Below, piece after piece: positions 16,206 through 23,926 of a DNA stretch of 64,000 bases. Made by a program: the position numbers and the translations under genes. The notes below the pieces were generated by a model, which saw only the letters and a list, made by a program, of their open reading frames with translations, searched no databases and was not told the DNA's origin. Origin of the DNA: Galbibacter sp048266365 (GTDB lineage Bacteria > Bacteroidota > Bacteroidia > Flavobacteriales > Flavobacteriaceae); NCBI RefSeq assembly GCF_048266365.1, contig NZ_JBLWZP010000012.1, positions 1 to 64,000 of the forward strand. Direction: 5' to 3'. The stretch's first letter is position 1, and the number at the start of each line of letters is the position of its first letter.

Positions 16206-16772
16206 ATGTTTGTGAAAAAAATTATTTGCTTGACAGCAATGCTGCTCTCTTCCACTCTTTTGTTTTCTCAGAATAACAATGTTGAAAATTCTTTCTACGG
16301 TATACAAACGGGATTCCTAGGTGTTTGGGTTCATAATGAATCCCGCTTAGCTCCTAACCTTGCTTTGAGAAGTGAGGTAGGCTTTAATGCAGGGTTAATT
16401 GGAGGAGCTTTTGTTGAAGATGGACTTATATTTGCACCAATAATAACATTAGAGCCTAGATATTATTACAATATAGATCAACGAAGTAGTAAAGGGAAGT
16501 CTACATTTAATAATGCTGCTAATTTTATTTCATTTGATATAAGCTATTCACCGGATTGGTTTGTAATTTCAAGCATAGATAATGTAGAAGTATTAGATAA
16601 CATTTCCTTTATACCAAAATGGGGGATACGAAGAAATCTCGGCAAAGACTTTAATTATGAAGCCGGAATAGGTTTGGGTTATCGCTTTTATTTCTCAAAT
16701 GAAGCTATTTACACGGATGACCAACAAGAGTTAGCGGCTGACATTCATCTCAGAATAGGCTATACTTTTTAA
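16206..16772 (+). CDS. Small outer-membrane beta-barrel-like protein
   Basis: A 188-residue protein with a signal peptide (residues 1-20, ending LLFSQ) and alternating hydrophobic/polar strands such as FYGIQTGFLGVWVHN, ALRSEVGFNAGLIG and EAGIGLGYRFYF, closing with an aromatic C-terminus (HLRIGYTF). This is the pattern of 8-stranded outer-membrane barrels (OmpA-like/porin family) common in Bacteroidota. The charge-rich turn QRSSKGKS looks like a periplasmic or surface loop. A specific function cannot be given. It precedes a second barrel-like gene at 16900 on the same strand by 127 bases; the two may be paralogues but are not clearly alike. Confidence 0.7.
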   Translation: MFVKKIICLTAMLLSSTLLFSQNNNVENSFYGIQTGFLGVWVHNESRLAPNLALRSEVGFNAGLIGGAFVEDGLIFAPIITLEPRYYYNIDQRSSKGKSTFNNAANFISFDISYSPDWFVISSIDNVEVLDNISFIPKWGIRRNLGKDFNYEAGIGLGYRFYFSNEAIYTDDQQELAADIHLRIGYTF

Positions 16773-16899
16773 CACTAACTTCGGGCAATCCATTTAAAGG
16801 ATCAAAAGCAGTTGAATACCGGCAGTGAGGTCATTTAAAATATAAAGAAGGCATAGACATGTGAAAAAGGCATTTAATATCCCATTTAAATGTAGAGAT

Positions 16900-17592
16900 A
16901 TGATTAGAAGAATTATAATGTTTTGCCTTTTCGGTTTTTCAGTTATTGCCCAAGCACAATCCACCATTCAACCTAGACTTTATATTGGGGTAGACGCCTT
17001 TAATGAGAACTTATTTTTTAATGATCAGGGGTATTATGGAATATCTATAGGTGCAGAAGTTTTAAAATTTAAATTTATAGCACCGGAAATTGAAGTGAGC
17101 TTTTATGGTGGTACAATTGAAAAGCAAGAGCAACTCGATATTTCTAATTTGCCAGATGGCTATGATGGACCAGCTCCAAAGGCAGTTGAATATATTGCCG
17201 GGGGGTTTAAAGCAATGGTATACAGTTTTTCACCTAAACTAATTTTTGGAAACGCTGAATTCGCCTTCGTTTTTCTTCCGAAGTATTCATTCTCAAATGT
17301 TAACAGCTATTTAAGTCAATACAAATTAACCCCTGACGGAAGTGTATATAAACGGGAACAACGTGAAGAAATGGATAGTTATCAATCATTTCTTTCGCTT
17401 GGTTTTGGGATTGAAGGGAGGGTTTTTGAGGCTGACAAGCTTACATTAAATTTCACCTTCCAGTATAGTTTTTTTGATACTCGTAAGGCCTTTAAGGGAC
17501 ATGATATTAACGATTTTGAGAATGATCAAGGAACAAGAGCCGTTGGCATCGGATTTAAATTATATTTTGACCCTTTTAGGAGCTTAAAGTAA
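16900..17592 (+). CDS. Exported beta-rich protein, probable outer-membrane barrel
   Basis: A 230-residue protein from the ATG at 16900. This start gives a clean signal peptide (MIRRIIMFCLFGFSVIAQAQ). A GTG at 16861 would add 13 residues with no export logic, so the ATG is preferred. The mature part has alternating strands (RLYIGVDAFNENLFF, YGISIGAEVLKFKF, LSLGFGIEGRVFEA, TLNFTFQYSFF) and ends VGIGFKLYFD plus a short tail. The family was not recognised. It shares direction and probably location with the preceding barrel gene. Confidence 0.65.
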   Translation: MIRRIIMFCLFGFSVIAQAQSTIQPRLYIGVDAFNENLFFNDQGYYGISIGAEVLKFKFIAPEIEVSFYGGTIEKQEQLDISNLPDGYDGPAPKAVEYIAGGFKAMVYSFSPKLIFGNAEFAFVFLPKYSFSNVNSYLSQYKLTPDGSVYKREQREEMDSYQSFLSLGFGIEGRVFEADKLTLNFTFQYSFFDTRKAFKGHDINDFENDQGTRAVGIGFKLYFDPFRSLK

Positions 17593-18006
17593 TCCCCTTT
17601 ATTGTCTGGTTTATAACAACTATAAAATATAATAATCAGGAAAAATTCTACTTTTGTAATTAAAAATAGTACAGTCTAGATTATTTTATATAGTTTTGAG
17701 CTAACAAATCTTATTTCGGACTTATACTAAGTGTAATGACATTTATTCGACCTACTGAAGGATTGATCTCCCTACTTTCAATTCTTAAAACTTGGGATAT
17801 TTCAATATCCAAATCAGTCATAAGCAGTTCTTTAGTAAAGAGCTTTTACTTATGGTGTTTTTTAAGTTTTTTCTTACAAAGATATTATGAAATCCATCTT
17901 ATATAAATTCGAGTCACCGTCATCGGTGTGCAATTTATCTCGGGTATAGAAGACACGTTCATCCCCAATATGTTACGTGAATTTATTAACCTAAATATAT
18001 TTTAAA
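17593..18006. other. Gene-poor gap of about 410 bases with a short ORF remnant
   Basis: No full gene is seen. On the minus strand at about 17712-17850 a 44-codon stretch reads as ordinary protein (for example LDIEISQVLRIESREI and GRINVITLSIS) before a stop; upstream it is closed by a stop codon. It may be the C-terminus of a lost gene. The promoter of the following lipoprotein should lie near the right end. Confidence 0.35.
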
Positions 18007-18822
18007 ATGACAAGTAAAAACGTTTCTAATGCCTCATTGGCATCATTAAAAAAAATGAATTATGTATTTTTATCTAGTTTTAGCTTTGCGTTATTAATGA
18101 GTTGCAGTGATTCTGCCTCTGAAGAATTCGATGAAGTTAATGGTGATGTAGCGAAAAAATATATCACGCAAATTTCTATAGAATCAAGTGAATATCCAGA
18201 GGATGATAAAAAGTTTTATTTCAACTATAATGCAGATGGGCGTCTAACTACAGTATCTAACGGGGAAGGTGAAAGAACATTAGAATACCAAGACAATAAG
18301 CTTTCCAATATTAGTGGAGAAGGTGCTGATCCTTTTAATATTGAAGAATTATATGAGTCTCCATATGATGCATTTGAAACAGGTCATGTTCTTGAATATG
18401 ACGATAACGGAAATCCGTACAAAATTCAACTTCTTGAAGAAGATTATGATTATACCACAAATACATCTGAAGTTCTAGAGACCACTGCAGAAATTAGCTA
18501 TGACAATGTTCATAATCCTTATTTCTATACATTAGAAAGTGCAGGTATTATAGATGTTATGGATAGAATTCAGCTAAATTTTAATATGACGCCACAAAAT
18601 TCTGACTTGGTCAAAGCAAGAGCATTATTCCCAGTCAACAATCCTACGAAGATTGTTTATAAAGATGAGAACGGAATTCCTTCATATCAAATTGACGTGA
18701 CTTATGAATATGATGCTGAAAATTATCCAATTTCCGCAATAGTAGTGGCAACCTCACTTGAGGAGGATGAGAGTGAACGTGAAAGTTTTACGTATACTAC
18801 AAATTATTTGTACAAAAAATAA
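18007..18822 (+). CDS. Lipoprotein with YD-like repeats, unknown function
   Basis: A 271-residue lipoprotein. Reading from the ATG at 18007 the lipobox Cys is residue 33 (ALLMSC); an in-frame ATG at 18055 would give a more usual 17-residue signal and is a real alternative. The mature part contains tyrosine/aspartate-rich strand repeats such as FYFNYNADGRLTTVSN, LEYDDNGNPYKI, YEYDAENYPISAIV and YTTNYLYKK, reminiscent of RHS/YD repeats in secreted lipoproteins of Bacteroidota (DUF4595-like). It is probably a surface or periplasmic beta-structured protein. No enzyme motif is seen and no operon partner is obvious. Confidence 0.7.
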   Translation: MTSKNVSNASLASLKKMNYVFLSSFSFALLMSCSDSASEEFDEVNGDVAKKYITQISIESSEYPEDDKKFYFNYNADGRLTTVSNGEGERTLEYQDNKLSNISGEGADPFNIEELYESPYDAFETGHVLEYDDNGNPYKIQLLEEDYDYTTNTSEVLETTAEISYDNVHNPYFYTLESAGIIDVMDRIQLNFNMTPQNSDLVKARALFPVNNPTKIVYKDENGIPSYQIDVTYEYDAENYPISAIVVATSLEEDESERESFTYTTNYLYKK

Positions 18823-19123
18823 TCATTTGGGAGCCCTGTTGTTAAAGAAGTATAGGGGCCACTTAGAAGAATCATAGTATGGTTTTACCTGGTTATCGAG
18901 AATAAGAATGCTGAACGACTCGAATAGCAGAGTGTTGATTTTTATTCAAAACCAAAGTTGAAAAAAAGGAGTCAGTCTAGAAATAGACTGGCTTTTTATT
19001 TATGGGGTACGGCGCAGCTACCATATAGCTAGGTCGTATCTTGAGTATTCGAAAGTTTATAATATTATATCCAGGTAGCCAGTTGGGTTATGTGCTATTA
19101 GAAAGCTTCCCTTGAATCAGGTT
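18823..19123. other. Gap of about 300 bases with one terminator
   Basis: Apart from the terminator at 18970-18997 nothing is recognised. The right part (about 19000-19120) lies downstream of the GH9 gene and shows no clear terminator for it. Confidence 0.4.
18970..18997 (+). terminator. Intrinsic terminator after the lipoprotein gene
   Basis: AGTCAGTCTA (18970-18979) pairs with TAGACTGGCT (18984-18993) across a GAAA tetraloop, followed by TTTTT. It probably ends transcription from the 18007-18822 gene. Confidence 0.75.
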
Positions 19124-20758
19124 TTATTTACTAATAAACCCAGCTAAGGCATAAACCAATGCAGCTTGCCAGTTGATTGCTATTTCATTATGACTGTATG
19201 ATTCTTGCTCATCGACCCAATCTGTTGCGGTATGGCCTCCTCCAACCAAATATCCCGGCCAAGGTTCTTCTATTGAATCGGCTCCAGAACGACGATCATG
19301 TGGATGCATTGGTGCGTGATTCCCTAAACCTGTGACAAAGGATCTGTTGTAGTAATTGTTGCCAAAGAGATGGTCTATAATGCTTAGAGAAGTGTTTATG
19401 TATTCTTCTTTAGGTTTAATACGATTTGCTACTTGTAAATTAATTGTTTGACGGGCAACAGTGCCATTGCAACCCCAGAAGTATGTCGAGCCAAGTGCAC
19501 GAGAGTATACATCTTTATTGGCCTTTTCGACCAACTGATCTGCATTTTTTATTGTGTTTCTTTTTATTGCTTTTTCAACTCCAGGAGTTTTTCCTTCTCT
19601 ACTGGAAAGGATATAGGTGAACATGCCTAGATTTGACACATTCCCCCAATCCCAATTTTCATCTATTCTAAAATCGATCGTTTTAGCTCTTTTTTCAAAA
19701 TCGTCCAGACTGCTTTTGTCTCCCGTAGTTTCCCACATTTCTGCAGCTGCCCATAATCTGTCGTCATTATCACTTGTTTGGTATCCGCCGGTTTTAAAAT
19801 CTCCTTGTACAAAACCTTTGTCTTCCGGATTGTCACGTAAAAAATTATAACTCAACCATGCGGCTTCAAGACATATTTGGGCGTACACCGGATCATAGGG
19901 TTGAAAATACCGAGCTGCCATAGCCATCATTGCTACAAAATCAGCTGTTGCTGCAGAACTCCATTCTGTAAAGTATCTTTTTTCATGGTCTTTATCTGCC
20001 ATGATAAATGGTGAAAAATTCACACGGGTTAGCTTATGTGAAACTCTTCCAGAGCCATCAGGATATTGCATTTTTAAAACCCAGTCAGTTTCCCATTTAA
20101 TTTCCTCTAAAAAAGCGGGTAATTTTGAAGTAGCATTTGGAGTGTCTAAATTCAAATTTTCTAACTGCGGCTTAAAATGATCCCAAGCCTTAAAAAGAAC
20201 ACCTACAGTAATCCCGGCATTCACAGTGTATTTTCCATAATCCCCTGCGTCATGCCATCCGCCTGTACCATCATGTTTGACACCTTTATTCCCAATATAA
20301 TCTTCATAACCATCTTCCAAATGACAAACGTTTTGATGATAATGATTCCCATTAAAAGTGCCGTCTACTTCAGCACCGCATCTCCATAAATAGAATCCTC
20401 TCATACTTGTCTTTGCTGCAAGGTTAAATGCATCTGCAGCAATGTTGAATGGTGCTGTTTTTCCAACCCCTTCTATTTCAAGGGTGTATTCGCCTGGTTT
20501 TGTGAATCTTGAAAAGTCAGCATTCCAGACCTTTTGATCGACATCCTTTTGATATCTCGGACCCGTTGTTTTTCCGGTAAAAACCACTTCTCCATCCGTG
20601 TTTAAAATATTGTACACCTCACATGGTTCAGAAATTGTTGCCGTTTTATTATGATCAGGAAGAAAACCAAGTGAATTAAGATGGATGTTTGTCGATTGGG
20701 CACTAATTGAAAGAGTTGAAATAAGAGTTACAACTGAGAGTATTATTTGTTTCAGCAT
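19124..20758 (-). CDS. Glycoside hydrolase family 9 (endoglucanase-type)
   Basis: A 544-residue exported GH9 enzyme. From the ATG at 20758 a signal peptide (LKQIILSVVTLISTLSISA) is clean; an upstream ATG at 20794 is less likely. An N-terminal Ig-like domain (about 20-105, beginning NIHLNSLGFLP) precedes the (alpha/alpha)6 catalytic domain. The nucleophile/base region is GGWHDAGDYGKY (both Asp of DAGD), PMHPHDRRSGADS is the substrate-binding His/Arg block, and the catalytic acid Glu lies in YSHNEIAINWQAALVYALA at the C-terminus. GH9 enzymes cut beta-1,4-glucans (cellulose, mixed-linkage glucan) and some act as exo-glucosaminidases, so the exact substrate is open. It lies 57 bases after hipA on the same strand and could receive read-through. 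Confidence 0.92.
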   Translation of the reverse strand: MLKQIILSVVTLISTLSISAQSTNIHLNSLGFLPDHNKTATISEPCEVYNILNTDGEVVFTGKTTGPRYQKDVDQKVWNADFSRFTKPGEYTLEIEGVGKTAPFNIAADAFNLAAKTSMRGFYLWRCGAEVDGTFNGNHYHQNVCHLEDGYEDYIGNKGVKHDGTGGWHDAGDYGKYTVNAGITVGVLFKAWDHFKPQLENLNLDTPNATSKLPAFLEEIKWETDWVLKMQYPDGSGRVSHKLTRVNFSPFIMADKDHEKRYFTEWSSAATADFVAMMAMAARYFQPYDPVYAQICLEAAWLSYNFLRDNPEDKGFVQGDFKTGGYQTSDNDDRLWAAAEMWETTGDKSSLDDFEKRAKTIDFRIDENWDWGNVSNLGMFTYILSSREGKTPGVEKAIKRNTIKNADQLVEKANKDVYSRALGSTYFWGCNGTVARQTINLQVANRIKPKEEYINTSLSIIDHLFGNNYYNRSFVTGLGNHAPMHPHDRRSGADSIEEPWPGYLVGGGHTATDWVDEQESYSHNEIAINWQAALVYALAGFISK

Positions 20759-20814
20759 TATTGGAATTGGTTGGTTGAATTGACCAAAATACAAAAAAGA
20801 ATATGTCTTTAGTT

Positions 20815-22047
20815 TTAATTTTTGCTGATTTCGTTAATTGTTTTTGCAATTAATTTTCTTGAATGCTCGCTTACCCCTGCATTTTTGGCGTATGTGTTCC
20901 AATTTGAAATGACATCATTTACTTCTTGTAGTATTAATTCAGGTTTTTTCACTCCAAATGTTTTGGCTAATTCAAATAAGTGTTGTTTTCCGGGGGATTT
21001 ACTTTCGCCGGCAACCATGGTGCTTTGCATTCCGTGTGATGAATTCGAATACGTGAGATCGTAAGCTGGTGCTAACTTCCATTTTCCATTTGAATCCATT
21101 AGAAAAGAAACGTTCTTACTATGATCGTCTTTGTTATGACTGAATACATTGAAAGTTGCGAGTCTGAGGACCTTAGAATAGGCGTCTACATGATTTTCTA
21201 ATCGAAAGGCGCAATCCATGAGGTTGCCATAATCAAGGGTACTATACCTAAAGTTATCGTTTAATAATCCGCTAGCAGAATGTAGGTGAATTCTGTTGTT
21301 TTGTTCTCTATCAAACCTTTTAGTGGCAAAATAAGAAGCACCTGATGAACCTTGAAATAATTTGCATTGCGACATTTCAATTCCCGAATCCAATGCCATT
21401 TGGTGATAGGCATATTCTATTTGAGCAATATCCAGGGGATCACTATTAGAGGGGAACTTTAAAATCCAGTGTTCATAACCTGGTGGTAGTATAGGATTTC
21501 CGTGGATAAGATGATTTGTTTTGGGGTTATAGCCCACAAATGCTTTAGGCCTAGCTCCACCGGATGAACCTCCTAAATAGAATAATTCATCTATAATGTC
21601 TGAAGGAGATCCCTCTAAGAGGTGTGTCATTTCTTGTGATATCTCATCTAAATCCAATTGTTTGTCGATTGTTTCATCAGATAGGAAATCAGGCTTATAA
21701 GTGAGTGCTCCAGTACCAGTTTTACCTACAAAAGCTAATCGGTCTAATGGAGTTATACTAGTTATCGATTTGCCTTTTGAAAGTAAGGCTCTGTCAAGTA
21801 ACAACCTACCCCATCCATCAGGTAAGGAATCATTAAAAACACCGAATAGGCCATCAAAAATTTGTGTTATGGGGGTTAAAACTCCATCGGAAAGTTTTAG
21901 TTTAAACGGTGAAATTTCAAGACCTGTTTCTAAAAATGAATCATCATATTTAAAATAAATAGATCTATTTTTAATAACCAATTGACCCACTGGGATTGGG
22001 TTTGAAGAAAACTGCAAGGATACTTTGATCAGCTGTATTTGTTCCAT
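20815..22047 (-). CDS. hipA: HipA-family serine/threonine kinase toxin
   Basis: A 410-residue HipA-type protein kinase. In Escherichia coli, HipA phosphorylates glutamyl-tRNA synthetase and causes growth arrest; targets of other HipA proteins vary. The N-terminal HipA domain is residues 1-110 (FDGLFGVFNDSLPDGWGR). The Gly-rich ATP loop is GGSSGGARPK at 159-168 and a likely ATP-site Lys is in WILKFPS (Lys197). The catalytic loop HNKDDHSKN (304-312) and the metal-binding Asp330 in APAYDL are intact, so the kinase looks active. It starts 3 bases after the hipB stop codon, as expected for a toxin-antitoxin operon. Confidence 0.93.
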   Translation of the reverse strand: MEQIQLIKVSLQFSSNPIPVGQLVIKNRSIYFKYDDSFLETGLEISPFKLKLSDGVLTPITQIFDGLFGVFNDSLPDGWGRLLLDRALLSKGKSITSITPLDRLAFVGKTGTGALTYKPDFLSDETIDKQLDLDEISQEMTHLLEGSPSDIIDELFYLGGSSGGARPKAFVGYNPKTNHLIHGNPILPPGYEHWILKFPSNSDPLDIAQIEYAYHQMALDSGIEMSQCKLFQGSSGASYFATKRFDREQNNRIHLHSASGLLNDNFRYSTLDYGNLMDCAFRLENHVDAYSKVLRLATFNVFSHNKDDHSKNVSFLMDSNGKWKLAPAYDLTYSNSSHGMQSTMVAGESKSPGKQHLFELAKTFGVKKPELILQEVNDVISNWNTYAKNAGVSEHSRKLIAKTINEISKN

Positions 22048-22050
22048 TAC

Positions 22051-22338
22051 CTATTTTTTTGTTCTGTCAAACAGGCTTTCAATATGACTTAAATTCCCCT
22101 CTGGTTTTAAGATGTCTTCAAAGTCAGATAATCGTCCTAATATTTGGACGAGTCTAAGTAGGGACTCCAGGGAAATTTGACCCTTTGATTCAAAACGTTT
22201 AAGACTCCCAAGTGAAACACCGGAGCGTTCGGCCAGTTCTACTTGGGTAAATTTCTTTTGTTTTCGAAGTTCTTTAATCTTCTGCGCTAAATCATTCTGT
22301 ACATCTAGAGGAAGTTTTTCAATACTGTACCTATTCAT
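22051..22338 (-). CDS. hipB: HipB-like XRE antitoxin
   Basis: A 95-residue DNA-binding protein. The helix-turn-helix covers about residues 15-70: QKIKELRKQKKFTQVELAE, then SGVSLGSLKRFESKG and a second helix pair ISLESLLRLVQIL. It lies directly in front of hipA. The ATG at 22338 is chosen over one at 22380: the longer form would place codons inside the inverted repeat at 22346-22400, while the shorter form leaves that operator in the promoter. HipB-type proteins bind such palindromes, repress the operon and neutralise HipA. Confidence 0.9.
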   Translation of the reverse strand: MNRYSIEKLPLDVQNDLAQKIKELRKQKKFTQVELAERSGVSLGSLKRFESKGQISLESLLRLVQILGRLSDFEDILKPEGNLSHIESLFDRTKK

Positions 22339-22345
22339 CTTTACG

Positions 22346-22400
22346 GATAATATATTAGCTGTTAATATGCTAAAATACAAAAAATAGCTAATATATTATC
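22346..22400. promoter_or_regulatory. Operator palindrome of the hipBA operon
   Basis: GATAATATATTAGCT (22346-22360) and AGCTAATATATTATC (22386-22400) form a perfect 15-base inverted repeat with a 25-base spacer. Inside, TTAGC/GCTAA (22355-22372) forms a second smaller one. The promoter region lies between the arms, so binding by HipB would block transcription. Confidence 0.65.
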
Positions 22401-22500
22401 TATTTTAAAACACAAATGTGTCTAATTAAATGGATGGTTTTTAAGTATGGTTCTACTGCGATTTTAAAAATACGACCTAGAGTTTAGATGCTTTGATTAT

Positions 22501-23721
22501 CTACCGTTTATCTAGCTTTTCAATTTGTCCTTTTATCTGCTCAAATACTTGCTCAGCGACAGAAGCTTCCAGATTTGCCTTTTTGGCTAGTTTGGCAATA
22601 TCTGGCTTTTCACCTGAATTAACCATAGGTACTACCAACTTCATAAAATCATTTATTTTTTTGAGTTCATTAGCCTCAGCCTCTGTTACTTCATCTTCAG
22701 TATCGAAGTACTTGTCATAGGCTAATATCTCTGCATTTTTCCCGGTTATTTTCTTAGTTGTCGTAAGCATAGAGGGTCTAACACATAAATCAGGAACTGG
22801 TCGTAAATTGTAGCCGGCTTTGTTCCATAACTTTACAATTTTAATAAACCCATGTCCGGTCATTGCTTCAAATATTAACTCTTTGGTGTCTCCGTCGTAA
22901 TAGGCCACTGCAAAATGTGGATGCGAATGTAATTTTGGGGCTTTGAATCTATATATATTTGAATTGGATTCTATCTCAAAATATTCTTTTAACTTTTCAA
23001 AATCTATTTGTACATCATCAAAGATTGACCGTGCATGTATTGTCAGGTGGTTTTTAGAGTAAATCTCTGGATATCTTGATCCTGAAAATAGCATCATATA
23101 TGGCGCAGGATTATACTCTATATGATTTAAAATATCTTGATCAGTAACTATTGTAGGATCCAATTCTGTAGCAAAAAAATAGATATCATCTGCTTTAAAG
23201 CTACTGTAGGAACCAATGGGGCCGAATGACTGCCAACAAGAACCGTTATATTGAATGAGGTTCAGCCATAGTTGAATAGAATTTTCATTGGTGATATCTT
23301 GTACGCTTGGAGAGTACAATAAAAATTCCTCTTGAGTGAAAACATCATACATTTTAAAAAAGTTTTCTTTGGGATTATCTACAATCTCACTAAAGCTGAA
23401 TTTCCAGGGATTATCGATTTGTTGTTGGAAAAAGGCGAGTTCTTCTTGGTCTAATTGCTCCTTGACAGTACTGTGATTTAAGAGCTTCTTTCCCACTCCT
23501 CCCTTTTTAAAAATATGATGAACAATGTATTGAGACTTGAATAACGAAAGCCACTCTTTGTGATTTCTAGTGATGTGATTATAGACACCCAAGTTCTTAT
23601 CAGCTACTTTTGATAAATTCAATTTTATTCCAGCATAATAAATTAAAAAGTCGTCGACCACTGATGAGGCTAATTTGCTGTTTGACTGACATTGAGCGAT
23701 TAATTCTTCGTAGTTTTCCAT
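22501..23721 (-). CDS. Hypothetical protein, 406 residues
   Basis: A soluble protein without signal peptide or membrane segment. No family was recognised. Blocks worth noting are NGSCWQSFGPIGSYSSF near residue 162, HARSIFDD and LHSHPHFAVAYYDGDTKEL around residues 230-285, and a helical, Lys/Glu-rich C-terminal tail of about 75 residues (from ITGKNAE on). It is divergent from leuS across a 205-base gap; on the minus strand a -7 box (TAACTTTG) is present at 23742-23749, 20 bases before the ATG. It is probably a Flavobacteriaceae-restricted gene; no function can be given. Confidence 0.65.
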   Translation of the reverse strand: MENYEELIAQCQSNSKLASSVVDDFLIYYAGIKLNLSKVADKNLGVYNHITRNHKEWLSLFKSQYIVHHIFKKGGVGKKLLNHSTVKEQLDQEELAFFQQQIDNPWKFSFSEIVDNPKENFFKMYDVFTQEEFLLYSPSVQDITNENSIQLWLNLIQYNGSCWQSFGPIGSYSSFKADDIYFFATELDPTIVTDQDILNHIEYNPAPYMMLFSGSRYPEIYSKNHLTIHARSIFDDVQIDFEKLKEYFEIESNSNIYRFKAPKLHSHPHFAVAYYDGDTKELIFEAMTGHGFIKIVKLWNKAGYNLRPVPDLCVRPSMLTTTKKITGKNAEILAYDKYFDTEDEVTEAEANELKKINDFMKLVVPMVNSGEKPDIAKLAKKANLEASVAEQVFEQIKGQIEKLDKR

Positions 23722-23741
23722 AACTTTAATATTGTATTGCT

Positions 23742-23749
23742 CAAAGTTA
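23742..23749 (-). promoter_or_regulatory. -7 promoter box of the 22501-23721 gene
   Basis: Minus-strand TAACTTTG fits TANNTTTG, 20 bases before the start codon. A divergent box for leuS is at 23883-23890. Confidence 0.45.
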
Positions 23750-23882
23750 TAATGTTCTTCTGTATTTCTAAATAATTTTAGTCTAAAACGTATTTTACCT
23801 TTTATGAAAACTCGATTTTTAGTCCAGCAAAGACTTTAATAGGTTTAATGCGCTATTACTTTCCACTTTCGCTGAAGAAGCT

Positions 23883-23890
23883 TATTTTTG
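23883..23890 (+). promoter_or_regulatory. -7 promoter box of leuS
   Basis: TATTTTTG fits TANNTTTG and lies 36 bases before the leuS ATG. Confidence 0.45.
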
Positions 23891-23926
23891 CCCATTCGTA
23901 AACGATTCTTGAAACAGTAGTAGACA

